Shown: positions 11,901 through 22,889 of the stretch, piece by piece | Position numbering within the stretch: the first letter of the stretch is position 1 | How the letters are laid out: the number at the start of each line of letters is the position of its first letter | DNA from: Rhyzopertha dominica | Lineage: Eukaryota; Arthropoda; Insecta; Coleoptera; Bostrichidae | Assembly: GCA_025024175.1 (NCBI GenBank) | Contig: QCXZ01000047.1 | Location: 558,001-622,000 of the forward strand | Reading direction: 5' to 3' | DNA: 64,000 nucleotides | Notes under the pieces: model-generated | Told to the model about the DNA's origin: nothing | Seen by the model: the letters and a program-made list of their open reading frames with translations, nothing else | Database searches by the model: none | Made by a program: the position numbers and the translations under genes

Positions 11901-12029
11901 TGCAATACCATACAAAAGCTTATTGCAAATTTAAAGTCCCTTATGAATAAAAATACTACCTGGCACCCAAATCAAATAGACATAAATATAGCTGGTTATT
12001 AACGTTATACTCCACTGAGTAGCCGTAAA

Positions 12030-13235
12030 CAATCCAGCATTATCCCTCTAGTAAAAGATTAGGGGTAACTTTGCTCTACGTAGAATTAATACGTAACAAA
12101 TGATCCCGAATAGTAAGGGACTCAGGGGACATCCTTGAGATATTCCACAAGAGATCACTTGAGGACTGTGCATAAATTCTTCGCTATCCTGTACATAAAT
12201 TTTACGTTTATTCAGTAGTTTGTACACAGAATTACAAAGATGCATGGGATTTCCAATTCCTTCGTGTGCTCATACAATAAATTTATGGCAACATGTTCAT
12301 ATGCAGAGTTGTAATGTGTGAATCTTTAGTTATTTTCTACATGCCATTCAATACGATTTTTCAACATCCCTTCAAGAATTTTACCAATACAAGAGAATCG
12401 AGCAATAGGTCTATAATTTTCAGCAACAGTAGGGTCTTTATTAGGTTTCAAAAACCCTAGGATGATTTGTATTTTTCAATTAGCCGGTATAGGGTTACCA
12501 TTGAGAACATTATTGTATATATTTAGTAATATATGCAGTGCACCAGCAGGTAAATGTTTAATTAGTGAGAAAATAATGTAATCACCACCTAGTGCAGTAT
12601 CCTTCTTATGTGCAAGGTAATTCCATAGTTCAGATTTGTAAATTTATCAGGCTGCTGTGTAGCATCAATGGTGAGATTGACATTTTCAGGTACATGATTG
12701 CTAAGATTATTAAGGATATGTAAAGCAATATGTGGTGGTGGCAGGCACTGCAATATTTGGGTGTGTATACTGTTCAATTTTCTAAATCTGCTCCATACAT
12801 TACGTATATCAGTGTGTCTGTTAAATGAAGCACAAAATTCGCGAAACTTAGATTTTTTCTTATTTTTCAGAAAAAGTTTGGTTTAGCAATGATACCGTTG
12901 ATTTTGATGACGTTCTCCATGCTAAAGTTATTCAATACCATAGCAATGGCATTTTTTCTTTCGCTTATAGCCTGATAACATTCCATATCCCACCACGGGT
13001 TCTTAGGAACAGGTTTATTCTGTTGCTTTTTTGTGGGATGGCTATACTAGTGGCTTTATTTGTAATGTCTAGTAGCTCTGTATATTCAGTATCATTCTTA
13101 TCAGAAAGAGAGTCACTTATTACAGACCTCTGTAGGCAGCTCAGTCTGCTTTTCTATATATCAAGAATCGATAAATCGACAAATTATCACCGTGAGTATA
13201 TCAGGGCGGGTGACAGAAGAACCCTACAATAATCT
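12030..13235 (-). pseudogene. I-clade LINE, linker and first half of RT (inverted segment)
   Basis: Minus strand. KPVPKNPWWDMECYQAISER near 13000 is the PWW motif between endonuclease and RT in I/R1-type LINEs. RT motifs follow: FSCIGKILEG-like near 12400 in broken frames, and GISQGCPLSPLLF near 12110. Several frameshifts. It stops just before the FADD motif, and that missing part lies 1.7 kb away on the other strand. Confidence 0.75.
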
Positions 13236-13734
13236 AAGTAAGATGGTGTTATTAAGCAGAAAAATTCCTTACCTTGCAGCTTGCAGCAAGGGTTGAAAAT
13301 AAAACTGAGCAATCTTTGTTTCAGCACGTGGTCTGAAATAGGTGAAGCCAGATCCCTTAGTTCTAGGTAGGACAGTCGAAACTATTGCACCAGAACACCC
13401 TATCGACTGTCCGAAAATACTGCTGAGAGTAGTTTTATCCCCTGTTTGGTTGTGAAGATACTTTCCGAAAATTTCACACCACACCTCGTCAGCGCTATTC
13501 ACCTTCCAGAGAACAATCTCTCTCGATAAACCGTTATACATTTAGAATCACAAAAAAAACAATTTGCAGAAAACATCGCAGAACAAAAAAATCTCTCCTT
13601 CAGATGATTAACATTCATACCCAGACATACAGAGGGCATATGCTCACCAATTGATGAAATAAACATTTACATTGCTAATAGGTTTTTATTTACTCCCGAA
13701 AATTTAAACCGTAACACATTCCAGATAATACAGT
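13236..13734. other. Unexplained spacer between opposed LINE halves
   Basis: A minus-strand frame at 13269-13541 (90 codons) has no similarity I recognise. It could be a small insertion or diverged LINE sequence. GGACAGTCGA near 13371 is echoed inverted near 13403. Confidence 0.4.
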
Positions 13735-14345
13735 TTGTCCATGATACGCAGACGACTTAGTTATTGTAATGCGCAGCAAGGACCCAACAGCTGTGAGCCA
13801 GAGCATCAATTTTGCATATNGTATTGTACCCAATTAGTTAGTTACTCATAACTTTAGANTATCTACTAAAATGTAAAGCCATATGGTTCACAAAGGGCAA
13901 TAGAAAATACCAGGCACCAGATATTATAATTGATGATAATACAATGCCCTACAGAAACGAACGTATTTAGGTGTTACCTTTTCCTATAATCTGAGTTAGA
14001 AGACTCACATAAACAACTTGACTAACAAGGCATTAAAAGGTATTAATATTATGAGGTTATTGTTATTGTGGTGGGGCATGCACCTTGCTAATGGCCCATA
14101 ATGGTCTTGTCAAATCACCTGGATTATGGAGCCTTCTTATAAAATCAGATAATACTGGGATAGGGAAAAAAACTAGATGTGATTCAATATAAAACACTTA
14201 GACTCATTACTGGATGCATGAAATCTACTCCTTGCAAGGCGATGCTAGCTGAATGTGCTGAAATAGCTTAAGAACACCGTCGACTATGACTAACCGCTAA
14301 TAGACATTTTAATAAAACTGAGTATTTTTTGCCATGCCTTTACAA
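13735..14345 (+). pseudogene. I-clade LINE, C-terminal half of RT (sense segment)
   Basis: Plus strand. YADDLVIVMRSKDPTAVSQS near 13747 is the catalytic FADD/YADD motif of RT. Next come KAIWFTKGNRKYQAPDI, LTNKALKGINIMRLL, LDVIQYKTLRLITGCMKSTP near 14177 and AECAEIA, the thumb and C-terminus typical of I/R1-clade enzymes. Frames are broken repeatedly and Ns occur at 13820 and 13859. It picks up almost exactly where the minus-strand segment at 12.0-13.2 kb ends, as expected of a 5'-inverted insertion. Confidence 0.75.
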
Positions 14346-14851
14346 AAATTGCCCCTTATAGACACCAAATATATCGCGATAGTGTATTGCTATGCTTTTT
14401 GCACAATTACTTTGCTCAGATAAATTCACTTTACATGGTCGACTTAAAGCTAAAAAAGGGAACGGATAATACCTAGAGTTCCAAGCTGCTACTGAAACAT
14501 ACAAAGATACATTTAACTTTATATTTACTGATGCCTCTTCATTGTCTATTTTCATCCGAACTCTATAGCGATAGGAATCGTCACGGAGTTCGCGGTTTCT
14601 TCTGACTGACGGGGTCTTCTGTTTTTAATGGGTAAAACTGAAATTAATCCGCATAGGTAGGAATTCTGCTCATTTTCTGTTGACGGAATATTAAAGTGCT
14701 GTAAAATCTTAAGACGCGTTTCCTCCTTCAAAATATCAAAACACTTCTTCCTACAGTTACAAGCGCCATGCATTTCATTACTCATTAGGCGGTACTTTGA
14801 AAGTACATAGTGAGTACCATACACATTACTCAGCAACTTCCGTGTAGGCAA
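14340..14851 (-). pseudogene. Sola-like (DUF7869-type) transposase, N-terminal fragment
   Basis: The minus-strand frame 14851-14552 contains CNCRKKCFDILKEETRLKIL and then EQNSYLCGLISVLPIKNRRP. That is the Cys-rich N-terminal module also seen in the gene at 38-40 kb (CGDTCKLKCN...ESRQYIFENYW) and at 61.6 kb (SQKCRALKNRHC). The frame overlapping at 14340-14555 may continue it weakly. The catalytic region is absent. It represents a third lineage of this family in the window. Confidence 0.55.
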
Positions 14852-14859
14852 TTAATGAC

Positions 14860-16144
14860 GGATATCAGAAGTATATGGTCGACAAGTTAGTAGCCACTGT
14901 TTATTTGTTATCCATCAGTCATGGAATCTAGTAGCGCTAACGAAGCTGAAACAGCAGCTTCTTTTGTGGTAATTACATGTGGCTATCTTTTGTTAAATAA
15001 GTACTTGCCAAGTGCCGCATAGTGAGTAGCCGGCATTAGCTCGTTTATTCCCCGTCCAAGTGACTTGGCCTGTTTATTTCCCGTGAACCAAATATTCAAG
15101 TGGAAAAAATACTAGGCCTAGCCGATTTATGTCCTGTACGACCATACCACTGAAAGGTTAGAGTAGAGAATCAGATGACGTAGCTATCTGATTTCGAGGA
15201 AAAATAGACTTAGCTCGCTTATCCCCTGAACCCTTCATTTAGCGGAAGTGTTTTAAGAGGCTAACCATTAATTATTAATCAGACCACAGCTTTATTGTTG
15301 TACTGAGCCGTGTTTATACCTCAGGATAGATTCTCGTTGTTTCGCCAGAAGTTTAAAAAAAACAATAGTGCCCCTTCAATAGAATTTATCTTGGTTGTTA
15401 TTAGTACACCAACTTTCTGCACATAACAAGAAACAAATTTAGCTTGAATAATAACTTAGGGAATATCTCCTACCTGCACCAGGCCACGAAGCTCTTCAAA
15501 ATACAAAATTATTTTTTGATACACTCCTCAAACCTACAAGGCTGCAGAAAGTGTGAGCATTTAGCACGGTGGGCAAAGCGAATCTGGCCACCTCGTAGCA
15601 AGAAACAAACTAAAACAATACAAAACTAAACACAAAAGCGGTTCAGCTCATTGTTATCTACGGTTAAATAGCTACACCGAAACTGCTTATCTATTTCACT
15701 TTACTTATACACATACAATGTAGCAAAAGTTTGTTTGTTGGAAGCAAAATGGTATTTTCAATAATAAATTGTACGTAAAGCAGCCTCTCCCAAGTTACAT
15801 TGAAAACTTATCGCCTTGTGGAGACTTAGACTGCATAAAGTTCTGCAGTATAACCTGTAAGTTAGCTGCACAAGAACAAAACAAAAACTAAGAAAAAGGA
15901 AATGGAAAGCACACATTATTTACCTTTAGAAGAGCAGCCTTTTAAGAACGGTAGATTCTGCGTGACCTGTGGTGGTTGTGTGAATGAGAAATTATCCGGA
16001 ACAGCACTCATATTTTCAGGGCAGCTATCGGAACAGTAATGTCTTTCTGTTGGTATTTGTACTGTGATGATGTAGATTTGTTGCGCTTATCTCCGGCGAT
16101 ACCTGAAGTGTGCCATACACATAGATTTTTTGTTTGACGGTTCT
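14860..16144. other. No recognisable gene; one 33-codon frame
   Basis: 14921-15022 encodes MESSSANEAETAASFVVITC plus 13 residues; it vaguely recalls the start of Harbinger-type nucleases but is too short to call. The rest is unassigned. Confidence 0.4.
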
Positions 16145-16406
16145 TGTCACATTCCTTCTATTCGCTGACAGCCTCATGGTGCAAGATTTGTATTTATACC
16201 ATTAAATATAAAATCCTACCTGGTGTCAGGTAAGTAATTACTTGTAATTGCAATTGCTGTACGATGAGATGTTATTTTTGTATTTCAGAGTGTGTAGAAC
16301 AATAAAAAAGACTTGAAACGTTTGCTGCTTTCCTTGCTCGACATTGTGCTCCTATCCGACCGATCCTTTCGAACACCACCACTAAAGGAGGGGTCCCGTT
16401 ACATCT
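16145..16406 (+). repeat. Possible LTR remnant
   Basis: Begins TGTCAC and ends GTTACA, an imperfect inverted pair. It contains AATAAAA near 16302 and is followed directly by a Lys-type primer-binding site. Only a few dozen bases of internal sequence remain before unrelated LINE sequence, and no partner LTR was seen. Confidence 0.35.
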
Positions 16407-16407
16407 T

Positions 16408-16427
16408 TAGCGCCCAACGTAGGGCGC
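16408..16427 (+). other. Primer-binding-site-like sequence (tRNA-Lys type)
   Basis: TAGCGCCCAACGTAGGGCGC closely resembles the TGGCGCCCAACGTGGGGC primer-binding site of retroelements primed by tRNA-Lys. It lies immediately 3' of an LTR-like end. Confidence 0.45.
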
Positions 16428-16616
16428 AATCTCTTCAAATTACACTTAAATCTTGCCAAACTACGTCCAAACATGTAAATATTTTTAACATCTAATAAAG
16501 GAAAAAGACCCGCCAGACTCGAGTTGTTCTAACTTTCTTCGAACGTTTAATTTGATTATTTCCGGTAATTGTGGACAGATTATTAAGCCATTTAATATCT
16601 TAAAGATTGTCGCAGC

Positions 16617-18185
16617 TCACAGCAAGAGATTGCAATTTAAGAGCCACCAAAATGCCACGGCCATTTTATAAGCACAATACCTACGGAACCGGTTTTGTAC
16701 TCTCTCCAAGGTGTACGCACGACAGTATGCACTTGGAGACCATATAACTGATGNATATTGCATAATGGTACGTACTAAAGCCGTAAATAAGTTNNTTATA
16801 ACAAAGACAGAAAAGCACCTACAGCTTCTCAACACAAAACCTAAACATTTAGCAGCCGACAAAACTAAGACGCTCGGCAAACGTGACACCAAGATCATAA
16901 ACAGACGTCTTGTAATCAAGGGTTGTTCCGTTCAAGATGTATGAAGAATCAACTCTTCTCTGCACCCTACAAAAACTAATGACTGAACATTTACTGTATG
17001 TAAAGCAAGGCCATTGGCAATACACCAACTTGAAAAGGTATTCAAGTACAACTGTAACGATAAATAATCCGCATAAGAGTGAATTTGACGAAACAACTTC
17101 AGATCACCCGCAAACATAAGGAATTCACATCCAGCATAGCACCCAGCAACATCGTTCATAAACAATGTGCCCCCTGCGGGACACCTGGTGTAACCGAGAT
17201 TGGCCTGGAAACAAAATTACCAACTCTAACCAGTTGAAAACGTCCCTCAAAAAAGGTTTGAAACTACACAAACAAGTCTGGCGAGAATCCAATCCCATCC
17301 AACTTGTGCAGAAGCAACTTATTATTGACTCTATCGAAGGCTAGATCGCTAGATCGTATGTCTACCTCTACATGTAGTTGAGGAATAATCAGTTTCTTAC
17401 ATGAGAAACTTAAATAGCCTCACATTAAATTATCAAGCAACTTAAGAATAATGGATTGGACTGAAACTCCTCCATAATTTTGAATATTGTTTCTTTCGCC
17501 ACTCTTATAGATGGGCATCACAAAGCATTTCTCCTAAACAGCCGGGATACAACCCTGCTGCAGAGTAAGATTAAACAGATAACACAAAGGCCTTACCAAT
17601 GAGCACACACATTTCCCCAGCAGAATGGCTGACACAGCGTCCGGTCCAGCAGAAAACCTCAAAGGAAACTTCCAAATAGTCCAAATACCCGAGTTGGCAA
17701 CTCTTTGACCAAGATGCATTGTACCTGGCATGTTGTGCAAGTTTCTCTTAATTAACAAACCCCCAAAACTCGCGCGGTGATGGCATAAGTCTATTCTCCG
17801 TGTTAACATATATTCGTTGTAACACTCCTTTGATAACTGCTTGCAAACCGACCTCAAACGAGAAAACTCCATATAATGGATTTCTTGACCAGACATTAGA
17901 TAACGCAGTTCACCAGAACTTAACACACCTTAAGATTCGTTATTTCTTCAGATAGATCCTAGACAGCTTTAATAAGCATGGGGACTTGTATAAGGCCCTC
18001 CATACAATCCCCACAGCAATATTTTAAGAGGCGCTGGTTTTTTAATTCTACGACTTTTAATTATGTAGGGCAAAGTCCAGAGCATGCCTTGTGCAAAGTT
18101 CTGGCACAGCTATCACACTGCATCACAGCAAGATGGTCTTTCTCATCAATATTACACTGAAAACACTTCATTATCGGCATATTCC
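16617..18185 (-). pseudogene. CR1/Jockey-like LINE with an ORF1 PHD finger
   Basis: Read right to left. Near 18160-18050 a PHD-like zinc finger (KCFQCNIDEKDHLAVMQCDS, then CARTLHKACSG, with later CCGDC) matches ORF1 proteins of CR1-like LINEs. From 17926 the linker and RT start follow (SAGPDAVSAILLGKCV, LTLQQGCIPA). Then LAFDRVNNKLLLHKL near 17340, GVPQGAH near 17185, CEFLMFAGDLKLFRQI near 17100 (FADD altered to FAGD) and the C-terminal SVIWSPSAYCRAYTLERVQN near 16730. The endonuclease is missing between finger and RT. Multiple stops and Ns; dead. Confidence 0.8.
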
Positions 18186-18239
18186 AAAACAATCAGCGAA
18201 ATGCAACTGATAAATAAATTTTAATTTTGAGATATAAAC

Positions 18240-18350
18240 AAACGAGTATTATAGGTTTCATCAAATTTGTCATTGTAATTTAAATGACCAAGGCGCCTGT
18301 GCCAAATTTCCCCTGAAATTGCTAATGATGCTGCTAAATTTAGTTGTAAC
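18240..18350 (-). pseudogene. Copia GAG-pre-integrase fragment
   Basis: The minus strand reads NLAASLAISGEIWHRRLGHL then NYNDKF, the His-containing pre-integrase motif (WHRRLGHLN) of copia-type polyproteins. It continues the copia fragment at 20.93-21.24 kb after an insertion of about 2.6 kb. Confidence 0.7.
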
Positions 18351-19244
18351 TATTTGAGGTTTAAGGATGTAGACTACTTTTTAGGCAACATTGAAATATA
18401 CTTGTTTTCAAATATAAGTAGAATCCGGTAATTAAGCATAATAGGAAGAAGTCGAGAAAAATTGTAGAAAAAATCTAACTTGCGTAGTAAAGTATGTAGA
18501 ACGCAATAAAGTAAAAAAAAAGCGATTCTGATTTCAGCAATAACTGGAGAACCGTTCGTCCCACGGTCCCCAAATATTGAAGGCACATTCTGACACAACT
18601 TATCTGCTAAATCCCTAAACCCTTTTTTAACATCATGTTATAATGTTCAAGTAATGTGGTTTTTTATTTTAGTAATATATTCATTGCAGTGTTTCTAGTA
18701 GCAAACTGTTTTAGCTTGGATTTTCAATGTCGCGATAAAAAGATAATGTTGTGTAGGTTTGATAGAAACTTTGAAATTAAAAAAAATCCTAAAACTAATG
18801 GAATTATTGCTGAAATAGTAATAATTTTCCTTAAAATCTCCGCCCCATAATTGTATACGCCTACTTTCTTTTGTCTGAAGACATCTGTTTTATTACACTT
18901 TCGAGTACTTGTACCTATTGGCCCAGCTTAAGATAATCCTTTTATTGCACCATCTTTAAGATGGGCGCAATGGACACCCGGACTTAGCCAGGTCTGCCGA
19001 ACGCTTATTCGTTTGATTCAGTTCTACAGGTAAAGGAAAGCCCTTTTAGTGTTTTATTTTCTGTGAGCGAAGTGAAGTGATTTACTAAGNAGATGCCAAA
19101 ATCCAGAGTGTGCCCTTCGAGGAGGAAGAAATTAGGTTATANGTCTGTTAATTTGAGAAGATTGCGTGCGAGCCGCAGGTAATTTATTTACTTCATCCTG
19201 TTATGTGATTTTTAAATGTTTTTCATTTTTCAAGAATTGTGTTT

Positions 19245-19245
<1 letters not shown>

Positions 19246-19281
<36 letters not shown>

Positions 19282-19367
19282 CACTTGTTTTTATCATACC
19301 TCCAATTTTTATTTTGGCAAAGCCAAATTGGAAGTAGGATAAAAACAAGTGTTTTATTATTATTATT
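19246..19367. repeat. (TAA)n microsatellite with a long inverted repeat
   Basis: About eleven TAA units run from 19246 to 19279. The sequence from 19268 to 19307 is then repeated inverted at 19325-19366 with few mismatches, around a spacer of about 17 nt, so the TAA tract returns as TTATTATT. Confidence 0.85.
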
Positions 19368-19525
19368 TAATAACTTTTTCAATTTCTAAAATTTCCAACT
19401 AATTTAGCTAGCGAAACGTTAGGAAGCAATTCCAATCGACGTCGCCCTTTAGACCCGAATCAGGACCACAGCTCATTACCTGGCCGCGAAAGCCTTAACC
19501 AATTTGTCATTTCTATATTTACCTA

Positions 19526-20155
19526 CACCGAGTGAGGAAACAGTATGGAAACCACTAAATTACCCGCTTTAAAAATGGTTCAGGCAAACATTATAGGGCA
19601 TTAAAATATCTATCTTTTCTGCTTATAAGTTTGACCCTATTTTTTGAATAAAGCTTATCTTGGGAGTTTTCCAAAACACCAAGAAAGTGATATTTTATGA
19701 ATCTTTTTAAGCTATGATGTTGATATGCAGATAGCATCATAACAAGGTCCATAGCTTAAACAATTTTGAATAACGTTTTGGAAAGCCTTTGAGATAAACT
19801 ACCAGAATATGTCATGATGTTTTCCATGCGGTACATCTTAGGTAATGCGAATGCCAGTGGCAGCATTAACTTCAAAGGTCTATAACTTATGAAAGTTTGA
19901 ATAAAAATAAGAGCTCTTTCGTTGTTTTAGAAAGCTTTTGAAATAAGTTACAAGAATATATGCTATAAAAATAGGGCTTCCTGTTAAAAAATTCGTTGTA
20001 ACAATGACCTAACTTCAATGGCGCAACTCAGGGTCAAACTTATAAGTTAAAAAGATAGATCATTTGACACCACAATAACTTTTGGTTGAAACATTTTTTG
20101 TAACACGTAGTTTCCAAGATATATAGCGGTTTCCATACTTTTTCATCACCCGGTA
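19526..20155. mobile_element. 630-bp MITE-like element, TA duplication
   Basis: The left end (ACCGAGTGAGGAAACAG, then TATGGAAACCACTA) is inverted at the right end (TAGCGGTTTCCATACTTTTT, then CATCACCCGGTA), about 32 bp with five or six mismatches. TA flanks both sides (19524-19525 and 20156-20157). A second inner inverted pair (ATCTATCTTTT...TATAAGTTTGACCCT, 19607-19640, against 20031-20068) lies further in. No coding capacity. TA duplication suggests a Tc1/mariner-type mobiliser. Confidence 0.7.
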
Positions 20156-20929
20156 TATTTTTAGAATAGTATATTACCTATGCGAAGCCATGCTTAATTT
20201 TTAAATATGTTTTATTGAACCATTTCAGTGTAAAGCTGCATTTAAGTATTCGTATCTTCTTTTAATGATAAAAAGACAGTAAACAAGTCTTTATTTCATA
20301 GCATACAATACTTTATATCGAAACAAATATGCGGCAGATTTGTATACTTTTGTTATCTTTCAATCCAAAGATTATCTAATGAAACTGTGAATATCCAGAA
20401 ATCTCTTTTAGGCATTTGGGAGCTACACTAAGCTCTCGAGAAAAAGTTCTCACTGTTAATTAAGTATGTATTTTATTAGCAGTACAGAAATTAATTGGGC
20501 GTCAACAGAAATCTATTTTCTGGGAACAAAAAATGTAGAGAATTATGGCAAATAGATTAAGTTCCCATAAGTCCGAGCGCAGATATTCATTTACTTATTA
20601 GGTTTTGTTTTCGTGCAAGTACACATACATTGCGAACTGGTGAAACTTGTAAAAAACTCAAGCCTATAGTACTATTGACTAATAATTGACGTTAAAAAAT
20701 TATGTACATGCTTATGGGTTAATGTCTCACGAATGTTCATTACATTTGCCCGTATGCCGAAGCCCTGCTGAACGCTTAGCTCTAGAAAATATATTTCTAG
20801 GCGAGAACGTAAGGATACACCCGCAGATGTTCTCCTAGAGCAATAAAGCAATAAATTATCTTTGGGGCGGTTGCTAACCATCATAAACGGACAATTGATT
20901 GGAAATATACCCGATCGCCATCTAACGGA

Positions 20930-21240
20930 ATTCTGCTTCNTAACATTTGTAGTCTACCCCGTTAAGTAGCTTTAATGCATTGTTCACTAAATTCGATGTA
21001 CCTACCAGCATTTGCCTGTTGTAAATGCTGCAGCTGTTTTCATTAGATACAACTTTATTATTGTTTTTAATCAACTGACTTGCTGACAATAGATTTGTTA
21101 TCAATTCTGGCTAATAAAGGGCATTACAAACTGTGACTGAATGTTCTTGATCGTTAGCTATTGTTGTTATTTCAATATCACCTGAACATTCTATAGCTAG
21201 CTTGCTGCCATTTGCCACTGTAATTTCCTTCTTCTGAAGG
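20930..21240 (-). pseudogene. Copia polyprotein fragment (after protease)
   Basis: The minus strand reads KKEITVANGSKLAIECSGDI, then ITNLLSASQLIKNNNKVVSN and NSCSIYNRQMLVGT. This is the stretch between the aspartic protease and the WHRRLGHLN motif in copia elements (NLLSVSQL is diagnostic). N at 20940. It is cut on the right by the RTE LINE near 21243 and on the left by the 2.6-kb insertion. Confidence 0.8.
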
Positions 21241-21242
21241 TA

Positions 21243-22270
21243 ATCAAAAAGGGAGATAGCAAAGTGTGTCAGAACTATAGAGGCATCGCCCTGCTAAGTG
21301 TGGTTAGTAAAGTGTACAAACGAATTCTAGAACAGGGTCTGGTAGAAGAACAATTGGAAGAATTACAGTGCGGCTTCAGAAAGGGCAGAAGCATCGAAGA
21401 TCAGGTACACATAATAAAGCAGATAACAGAGAAAACATGAATGCAGAATAAAGAAGCTTACTTGGCATTAGCGACCTAGAGAAAACGTTTGACCGAATTC
21501 CACGCTCAAATGTATGGAAAAACTTATGATGAAAGAGGGGTGGACAAAAAACTTATAAAAGCAGTAAAATGTCTCTCTATGAATAGCAGTATTTGCGTAA
21601 GAATCTGCAAAAAGGACTCAAAAGCCTATAACAACCAAAGGAGTTTTGAAGGACGATTTGAAGTATTGAGTCCGATCTTTTTCGACAGTGCCATGGACAA
21701 TTTAATAAAAACTACAAAAACCTGCAACCGGTGGGTTTAACTGAGTGCGCGTTTGCAGACGATGTAGTTCTATTTGCAGGAACTGAAAAAGACCTTTAAG
21801 ATAGCCTCCATGAATGGAATGAAACATTAAAGTTATGGAACATGAAGATCAACTTAAGCAGGACAAAGACCATGCAAATAGGCAGAGTTGAAAAAAGCCT
21901 TGGAATTAAGTTAAATTGTACAGCACTAGAACAGGTTGATAGTTCAAATATTTGGCAACTACATTAGCGGGGGTTGGTAAAAATGAGGAAACAATAAATA
22001 GCAGAATAGAGTGCAGCAAGATTGTACTATTCCCTAAATAACATTCATCGGAAGAAAGAGATTAGTACAAAAACAAAAATGGCTGTCTATAAAACTGTCT
22101 TTAAACCAATCCTGACATTTGGAAGTGAGTGCTGGACACTAAACGAAACTAAAATCAACAATTCAAGCTATGGAAATGAAATTCTTAAGAAAAGTGAGTG
22201 AGAGTAGTGGGAGTCATGGCTGTCTCTAAATACATTGAAAACAATCAGTTGAAATGGCTCGACCATCTAT
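21243..22270 (+). pseudogene. RTE-type LINE, reverse transcriptase part (second copy)
   Basis: 5'-truncated RT. Motifs in order: YRGIALLSVVSKVYKRIL near 21275, QCGFRKGRSIEDQVHIIKQI near 21368, a broken DLEKAFDRIPR near 21471, FADDVVLFAGTEKDL near 21751 (catalytic residues kept), MKINLSRTKTMQIG near 21843, KTVFKPILTFGSECWTL near 22090. At least four stops or frameshifts. It overlaps the first RTE remnant (7.6-9.0 kb) at the YRGISLL to GFR segment but continues past it; I cannot tell if they are the same family. Confidence 0.8.
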
Positions 22271-22292
22271 GGTGAACATTAATCAGGTCCCG

Positions 22293-22303
22293 GGTTCAAA
22301 TCC
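22293..22303 (+). promoter_or_regulatory. tRNA-type B box (possible SINE remnant)
   Basis: GGTTCAAATCC matches the RNA polymerase III B-box consensus, inside CCCGGGTTCAAATCCCG, a T-arm-like hairpin. I see no A box or acceptor stem upstream, so this is at most the 3' half of a tRNA-derived SINE. Confidence 0.35.
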
Positions 22304-22312
22304 CGTTCAAAG

Positions 22313-22507
22313 CCGGCAATACTTTTATTTCATATAAATGCCTGTTTACCCATTAAAATACCAAGTATGTTCATTATAATATTTCATACTAATTTAATTA
22401 AATGAGGTGGGTCACAGAAAAAGGAAACTTCTTCTTCCATACCTCTACAGCAGTGTTGCTGGATGATGCATTAATATATTAGCTAACTCTACAAAGTTTG
22501 TACCCGG
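22313..22507 (-). pseudogene. P-element/THAP9-like transposase, downstream piece
   Basis: Minus strand, continuing from 28592: GTNFVELANIL, then after a frame break EEEVSFFCDPPHLIKLV, the DPPHLIK motif of P/THAP9-type transposases. The gypsy element at 22508-28591 separates this from its upstream part. Joined through one copy of the 4-bp duplication, the codons read continuously across the site. The C-terminus is lost. Confidence 0.55.
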
Positions 22508-22836
22508 TGTAATAGAGAATTAATGCTGATTCTTATGGGTTAATGACATATTCATGTGTAATCATCCAGAAAATGCAAGGCATTTCAATTGACCTACATT
22601 TTCCGACTTGCAGTAGTTTGTTAACCTTAAGTATCGCTGACCATAGCAAAAGCTATGTCCACTTGAAGACATGTGCAATATAAAGACAGGAGAGTGCGAT
22701 GACCAGGGAAGTAGTAGTAGCATGTAAGCTGAATGTGTAATCCATCGTGAGACGAATATACAACCTTGGGAGACAAGAAGTTGTTTTATTTTACAAATCA
22801 TGCTAACCCACAAGAAGAGCTACTAACAACATTACA
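22508..22836 (+). repeat. 5' LTR of the young gypsy
   Basis: TGTAAT...ATTACA termini. Same length and sequence as 28263-28591 except one base. It is followed immediately by the primer-binding site. Confidence 0.95.
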
Positions 22837-22854
22837 TGGCGACCCTGCCAGTCC
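22837..22854 (+). other. Primer-binding site
   Basis: TGGCGACCCTGCCAGTCC starts directly after the LTR. The TGGCGACC start is typical of gypsy elements primed by an arginine-type tRNA; the exact tRNA is inferred. Confidence 0.7.
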
Positions 22855-22889
22855 CACTACAAGTGTGGCAGTGAGACCAGGAGAAAACA

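Larger units (their letters stand above)
18360..20925. other. 2.6-kb insertion in copia, unassigned apart from listed repeats
   Basis: Splits the copia reading frame. It contains a TAA microsatellite hairpin and a MITE (listed separately). A short basic frame from 19093 (MPKSRVCPSRRKKLGY...) ends at CGCAG/GTAATT, which looks like a splice donor and could be the first exon of a lost element gene. No terminal repeat or target duplication was established. Confidence 0.4.

Noticed and set aside
22280..22320. A tRNA gene
   Set aside because: Only the T-arm/B-box part is present; no acceptor stem, anticodon arm or A box.
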